NCBI RefSeq assembly: GCF_043641665.1
Contig: NC_092183.1
Location: forward strand, 7,666,501-7,730,500
Direction: 5' to 3'
DNA length: 64,000 nt
Origin: Enoplosus armatus
Lineage: Eukaryota > Chordata > Actinopteri > Centrarchiformes > Enoplosidae
Of the stretch, positions 60,301-64,000 are shown one piece after another. The translations under genes and the position numbers were made by a program. The notes under the pieces were generated by a model. It was not told where the DNA came from. It worked only from the letters and a program-made list of their open reading frames with translations, and did not search any database. Numbering within the stretch: the first letter of the stretch is position 1; every line of letters begins with the position of its first letter.

Positions 60301-63110
60301 GAAGGTTGCCAGATTACCGCAGTATGAATAATAGATATTCCGCATCCTCATTCAGGAAATTGACTTTAGCTGAATGGAACATGTAAGGCTTTTATGTAAT
60401 CAATTATTTCTGATGGATTATGATCTGACACAGTTAAAGCTGTGTACTTTATTTACTGCTGAGCAAAGCAGATTTAAATTAATGATGAAATCTTATACAG
60501 GCTGTAGTAATGTCTTTGAGAATGGTGAGGAATTATTGAAGCCACTGAACTGTTTATACAGTTGATTAAAGCATCAGTTCACTTTAGGGATGGCTGATCA
60601 TGTGCAAATTTGTTAATGTGAACGTATTTTGGATCTGTGGTGTTTTTGTATCTCAGGTGGACAGGAAAGAGGTTGCGTACATTCAAACCCCCATCGAGTC
60701 TGTGGGCTGGGAAGCCTTGGACTCCATGACCTTCTCTGTGGCATCACCGCCTACTTCTCTGGAGAGCCAGACCTTCAAAATAGACATTTCTTACGAGAAT
60801 ACTGGACCTGAACACAACACAGTACTGCTTGCAAACACAGGTATGAGAGTCTACAGCCTCGCTAGCGGTTCTGTAAGGCTGTACAGTGGTGCTTTGAGCT
60901 AAATGTTAAATGAGGCTGATGGTAATGTCATTAGTTTTGCAAGTATTTGGTCATAAACCATACCACTAGCATGGCTAAAAACCACTGACTATGCTCTTGT
61001 TTAAGTTAATCTTGTCCTTGGTCATTAAGGTAATGTTTGCTTGGTGCTAGGTGCTGAGGTAACAGAAGGCGAGAGTGTCATCATTGATGAATCCAAGTTG
61101 GATGCCACTAATCTGATGTCCAAGCTGCCAACACCTCAGCGGAGCTCCTATGAGGTCTGGTTCCAGGTGACGTCTCTGCCTCAGCATGGAGTCATAGTGG
61201 TGGGTGAGAGAAACCTCACCAAGGAGAAACCTAACTTCTCCCAGTTCATCATTAACAAATACGGTATCACGTACAAGCACGACAACTCAGAGACAACTCA
61301 TGATTCTTTTGTGTTCAGTGCATGGCTAAATCCTAAGGGTAAAACAGCGCAACGCCCTCAAGATGACAATGATGTTGTTGAGGAGCTTTTTAATGTTACA
61401 ATCACACCTGTAAATGATCAGCCACCTCTGCTAAAAACCAAAGCTCCAAGTCTGAGGGTGGTACAAGGAGATACAGTAGCCCTCAGGCCTGAGAATCTCA
61501 ATGTTGAAGACTTAGACAATCCTCCCGATGATATTAAGTTCTCTGTGATTAGTAAGCCAAACAATGGTTACCTCGCTCTTGAGGGAAGTTTGAATGAGTC
61601 GGTAGTGGCCTTCACCCAAGCCCAAATCAATAACGGAAGCGTCTATTTCATCCATGATGGAAGCTCTGTCTCTGGAGTGTTTTACTTCAGTGTCTCGGAT
61701 GGCCATCATAAACCAATATATAAACTCTTTAACCTAGAAGTGACAGAAATAACCATTTCTCTGGTCAACTACACTGGATTGACACTGGAGCAAGGCAAGA
61801 CTTCAGTATCACTGACCAAGAACAACCTTGCTGCAGTGACCAATGGGAAAAACATCACCATTCACTACCAGATTACAAAGCCTCCAAACTTTGGCAAACT
61901 TCTGAAGGACAACCAAGAGGTTACACAGTTTGAACATGAGGATCTACAGTCTGGAAGGTTGTCCTACCATATGACCTCTCTTTCCTCTGCAGAAGACAGC
62001 TTTGAGTTCACTGCCTTCACTTCAGAAGCAAATCTGACTGCCCAAAATCTTAACATTACTATCAGACCTTTGATCCAGGTTGGCAAAGGTTTGAGGATAC
62101 CCAATGGGATTGCTGTCAAACTCAACACTAGCTTTCTCAATGCCTCTGAACTGGCTAATATCAGTGATAGCGACCCTGTATTTGAAATTATCTCCCATCC
62201 TAAGTATGGGAAGGTGGTTCGGACAAACCCTAAAATGTCCAGGAAAGCTGTACCAGCTGAATTCTTCACCTTTCAGGAGGTGATGCAGGAGAAGGTAGCC
62301 TTAGAGCTGAATGCCAACATGACTGGAGTTCACGAGTTAAATGACTCACTGGTGTTTGTACTGAAAGCTGATAACATCCAACCTGCTAAAGGGGAGTTCC
62401 ACTTTACAGTTGTGCCATATTATCCAGCACTTTTTCCAACCACAAAGAGCCCTGTCCCAACCACATCATCTGTTCCTCAAACACCAGTCCAGTCTTCCAG
62501 AAATGGAACTGCTTCGCCAGTTCTGTCTACAGCTTTCTTCTCCACCCAACAACCAAGCAAAAACCAGCAAAAGTTCAAGGGACGTAACCGCTGGGGAAAC
62601 TCCAACAGAACTAGCATTTTCAGTACAACTCTTGGCAAACCAACGCGTGGAACAGATGATTTCCCCTTTAGGAACACACCAGTTCGTGTAGAGTCCTACC
62701 CTCAAAAAAACTCCAGTCCGCTCCTGGTCATCTTACCACTACTGGCTTTGTTGCTGCTTGTAATCATCTTTGTAGTCCTGGTTGTCTTTCTTCGACACCA
62801 CAGGCAAAGGAAGCAGAGCACTGCTGCATCAAAGGAGCCACCTTCCACTGGTCTTCCAAGCAGTCAGTCCTACCAGGGTCAAACCCAGAGAAGCACAACA
62901 GTTCCCACAGTGACTGTCACTCCATTAAACCACACCTGCCCAGGTAGCCCTGTTCTTGATCGGCTATTGACAGCAAATCAGGGCTCAGCTTATAACCCCA
63001 TTGATTCAAACATGCTCATAAGTTCTTGGAGTAATAGCTCCCCTGCGTCATCTTCCCAAATTATTCAAACCACCACTCCCACTCTGCAGAAGAATCAGTA
63101 CTGGGTATGA
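39378..63110 (+). CDS. cspg4: Chondroitin sulfate proteoglycan 4 (NG2)
   Basis: Single-pass cell-surface proteoglycan; in vertebrates it binds collagen VI, integrins and growth factors on pericytes and glial precursors. Exons: 39378-39465, 43606-43769, 45617-49189, 49723-50196, 50943-51119, 55328-55526, 57061-57192, 60005-60177, 60657-60840, 61051-63110; summed 2407 codons plus stop, near the usual 2300-2350. A signal peptide (LLWWSLLLELASG) precedes ASFYGDGF, the start of laminin G domain 1 (about 31-202); laminin G 2 runs to about 395. CSPG repeats fill about 430-2220 (recurrent P-x-H/Y-G-x-L turns and D-x-x-S/F-x-F strands). Membrane span about 2279-2302, then a 105-residue tail ending KNQYWV, the family's PDZ ligand. 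One 3573-bp exon matches the giant exon of mammalian cspg4. Fish have cspg4 paralogues and I cannot say which this is. Confidence 0.93.
41109..41122. promoter_or_regulatory. Perfect CRE-type palindrome (ATATGACGTCATAT)
   Basis: A 14-bp perfect palindrome centred on the full CREB/ATF consensus TGACGTCA, with a half-site ATGACGTT 11 bases upstream. Located in cspg4 intron 1. Binding is an inference from the motif. Confidence 0.45.
41725..41945 (+). repeat. hAT-like teleost MITE fragment
   Basis: ACTAATTGATTAGCCGATAG, TTGATAATCAATTAATCATT, CTTTGGGTTTTGGACTGTTG, GTCGGACAAAACAAGACACT, ATAGACCAAACTCTTAATCG and a final GATTGCAGCCCTAC follow the order of a very common fish repeat built from ATTAATCG-type ends and a central GGTCGGACAAAACAAGAC block. 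Truncated and diverged; non-coding. Confidence 0.7.
43278..43302. repeat. GT microsatellite
   Basis: Short (GT)n tract, about 25 bases, near the 3' end of cspg4 intron 1. Confidence 0.9.
43770..45616 (+). other. cspg4: cspg4 intron 2
   Basis: 1.85-kb intron, phase 0, no gene or clear mobile element inside. It begins with a diffuse CA/CATG-rich patch (43800-43870), probably a decayed simple repeat. Confidence 0.7.
50197..50942 (+). repeat. cspg4 intron 4 with a diverged internal duplication
   Basis: The block CAAATTTGACCCAAATTTAC, with AGGCATTTTCACAATG and TTCTTAATTAA behind it (50411-50474), recurs as CAAATTTGACTCTAATCTAC, AGGCATATTTACAATG and TCCTTAATTAA (50581-50645). The preceding GATTGATGGATAAA/GACTGATGGATGAA and GCAGTAAT words are also paired (50263 and 50511). 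Copy spacing of 248 then 170 bases shows a deletion since duplication. Confidence 0.7.
51120..55327 (+). other. cspg4: cspg4 intron 5
   Basis: 4.2-kb intron. It contains CTCF-like words at 52172-52183 and, on the minus strand, at 53821-53833, a TA-rich simple stretch near 53755-53785, and no recognisable exon. The boundaries are supported by matching phase-0 junctions and continuing CSPG-repeat coding on both sides. Confidence 0.7.
55527..57060 (+). other. cspg4: cspg4 intron 6
   Basis: 1.5-kb phase-1 intron, AT-rich, no feature recognised. Confidence 0.7.
57193..60004 (+). other. cspg4: cspg4 intron 7
   Basis: 2.8-kb phase-1 intron. A GC-rich patch near 58530-58680 is open on the minus strand without recognisable similarity. 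No mobile element identified. Confidence 0.7.
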
Positions 63111-63640
63111 TCTTCCACAAACCTTGTAACTAAATGTGTTGGAGAATACTGTTACAGATTTTGATAAAATGTGGTTGTGTACTTCTATGGGACTGAAACC
63201 TGCTGCTGGTTATTATCTTAAAGCTGCATTAATCAATATTTTTGTGATGTGTAATTGTTCACTTATAGTGAAGCTTTTTAGCCTCTTTGAGTTTTGTTTT
63301 TTTACATCACATTAGTATGTGATTCAGTTTCACCACTCTCATGCTCATGAGCCCCATTTCCAGCAGCAGCAGGCAGCAATCACCTAATGGCAACCAGACA
63401 AAGTTAGCAACTAGCTAACCACCATCACCATATGGCCAGAAACACCACGCTAATGTTGCTTTGTGTCTGCAGAATGTGTAATTAGGCAATTGACTTTAGG
63501 ACTTACTACTTTATCAGGCCATAGTACTGTTTGTCACGGCTGTGTGTCTGAAAGCTCATTTTTGAGTTCCTCTGCCCCCTAGTGGCCAAAAATTGATTCA
63601 TGCAGCTTTAAGGTTAGATAAAGAAGAAGAATAAACCACT
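63111..63640 (+). other. cspg4: Probable cspg4 3' UTR with poly(A) signal
   Basis: The first clear AATAAA after the stop is at 63630-63635, immediately beyond the TTAA-flanked MITE. If used, the MITE is part of the transcript. The true end could be farther downstream, outside the window. Confidence 0.4.
63218..63611. mobile_element. TTAA-flanked MITE, 386 bp
   Basis: TTAA at 63218-63221 and 63608-63611 bracket ends that are inverted copies: AGCTGCATTAATCAATATTT on the left and, reverse-complemented, AGCTGCATGAATCAATTTTT on the right. The TTAA duplication points to the piggyBac superfamily, although TTAA could instead belong to longer terminal repeats of another family. No coding capacity. 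The right subterminal part carries GCCCCCTAGTGG, which on the minus strand matches the core CTCF motif. The phrase around it is common in fish repeats. Confidence 0.75.
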
Positions 63641-64000
63641 ATGGCCAAAATCCTTTGGCAATACATGAATCAGCGTCAGGACAACTTTGGGGTTTGTTTG
63701 AGTCGCTCAATCCATTGAAAAACTGGTTTACAATCCTACACCAACCACTGCTGTATATTGAGTTGGTGGGACATTTTGTTCACTTGAGCATTTACAAAGC
63801 AGTCATCATTGTGGTAAATTATAAACTGTGTTTGGTGCCTAACGTATGTTTAATCACTCGCATTGTTATCTGGTCCTCATGCACGTTGAAGTCTCTCCCA
63901 TCATGGGTTGTGGTCATCAGAGTGGACGATGATGCTAATAACAGCTTGAAACTGTGAATTACTAAGACTGACACTGGCACAAAGAGGTATTGTCTAAGCA
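63641..64000. other. Downstream of cspg4, no gene recognised
   Basis: The plus strand is open for 100 codons at 63655-63957, but the translation has no recognisable motif. Could be further cspg4 3' UTR or intergenic DNA. Confidence 0.4.

Noticed and set aside
1..64000. CRISPR arrays, bacterial operons or phage-like modules
   Set aside because: The genes are intron-containing vertebrate genes; no regularly spaced direct repeats of CRISPR type are present.

Overview
This window is vertebrate genomic DNA, almost certainly from a ray-finned (teleost) fish. It has compact GT-AG genes with introns of 90 bp to 4 kb, long AT-rich gene-free stretches, many CA/GT microsatellites, and dispersed repeats of kinds familiar from teleost genomes (tRNA-like SINE, hAT- and piggyBac-type MITEs, a Penelope-like relic). 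All three recognisable genes are on the + strand. The species cannot be named from the sequence. || Layout: (1) 1-2250, the 3' end of endothelial lipase (lipg): part of one exon, three whole coding exons and a short terminal coding piece, then the 3'UTR with a polyadenylation signal. (2) 2250-34000, about 32 kb in which I recognise no host gene. It holds a Penelope-like GIY-YIG relic, a tRNA-derived SINE-like repeat, two oppositely oriented copies of one dispersed repeat, several other repeat fragments, a cluster of CA and GT tracts, a 206-bp TTAA-flanked MITE, and a structurally clear but dead piggyBac transposon with matching ends. (3) 34050-37890, an alpha/beta-hydrolase gene of the isoprenylcysteine methylesterase-like group, 369 codons, whose start codon appears to be split by an intron. 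(4) 39378-63110, a complete cspg4 (NG2 proteoglycan) gene: ten coding exons, 2407 codons, signal peptide, two laminin G domains, a long CSPG-repeat stalk, one membrane span and a C-terminal PDZ ligand ending QYWV. A 386-bp TTAA-flanked MITE lies just downstream of its stop. || The three genes are not a pathway or operon. Lipg encodes a secreted, heparan-sulfate-bound phospholipase of the vessel wall. The hydrolase is probably a membrane-anchored esterase of unknown substrate. Cspg4 encodes a cell-surface proteoglycan of pericytes, glial precursors and mesenchyme. Exon boundaries were placed by hand from splice consensus and phase. In each gene the summed exons keep one open frame, which is strong internal support. 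|| Novelty: I found no undescribed gene system. The most interesting items are the TTAA-flanked elements (one with a repeated GGGTC-palindrome architecture and a frameshifted, truncated transposase), the split start codon, the two possible lipg C-termini, CTCF-like motifs (one inside a MITE), a perfect CRE palindrome in cspg4 intron 1, and diverged tandem duplications.
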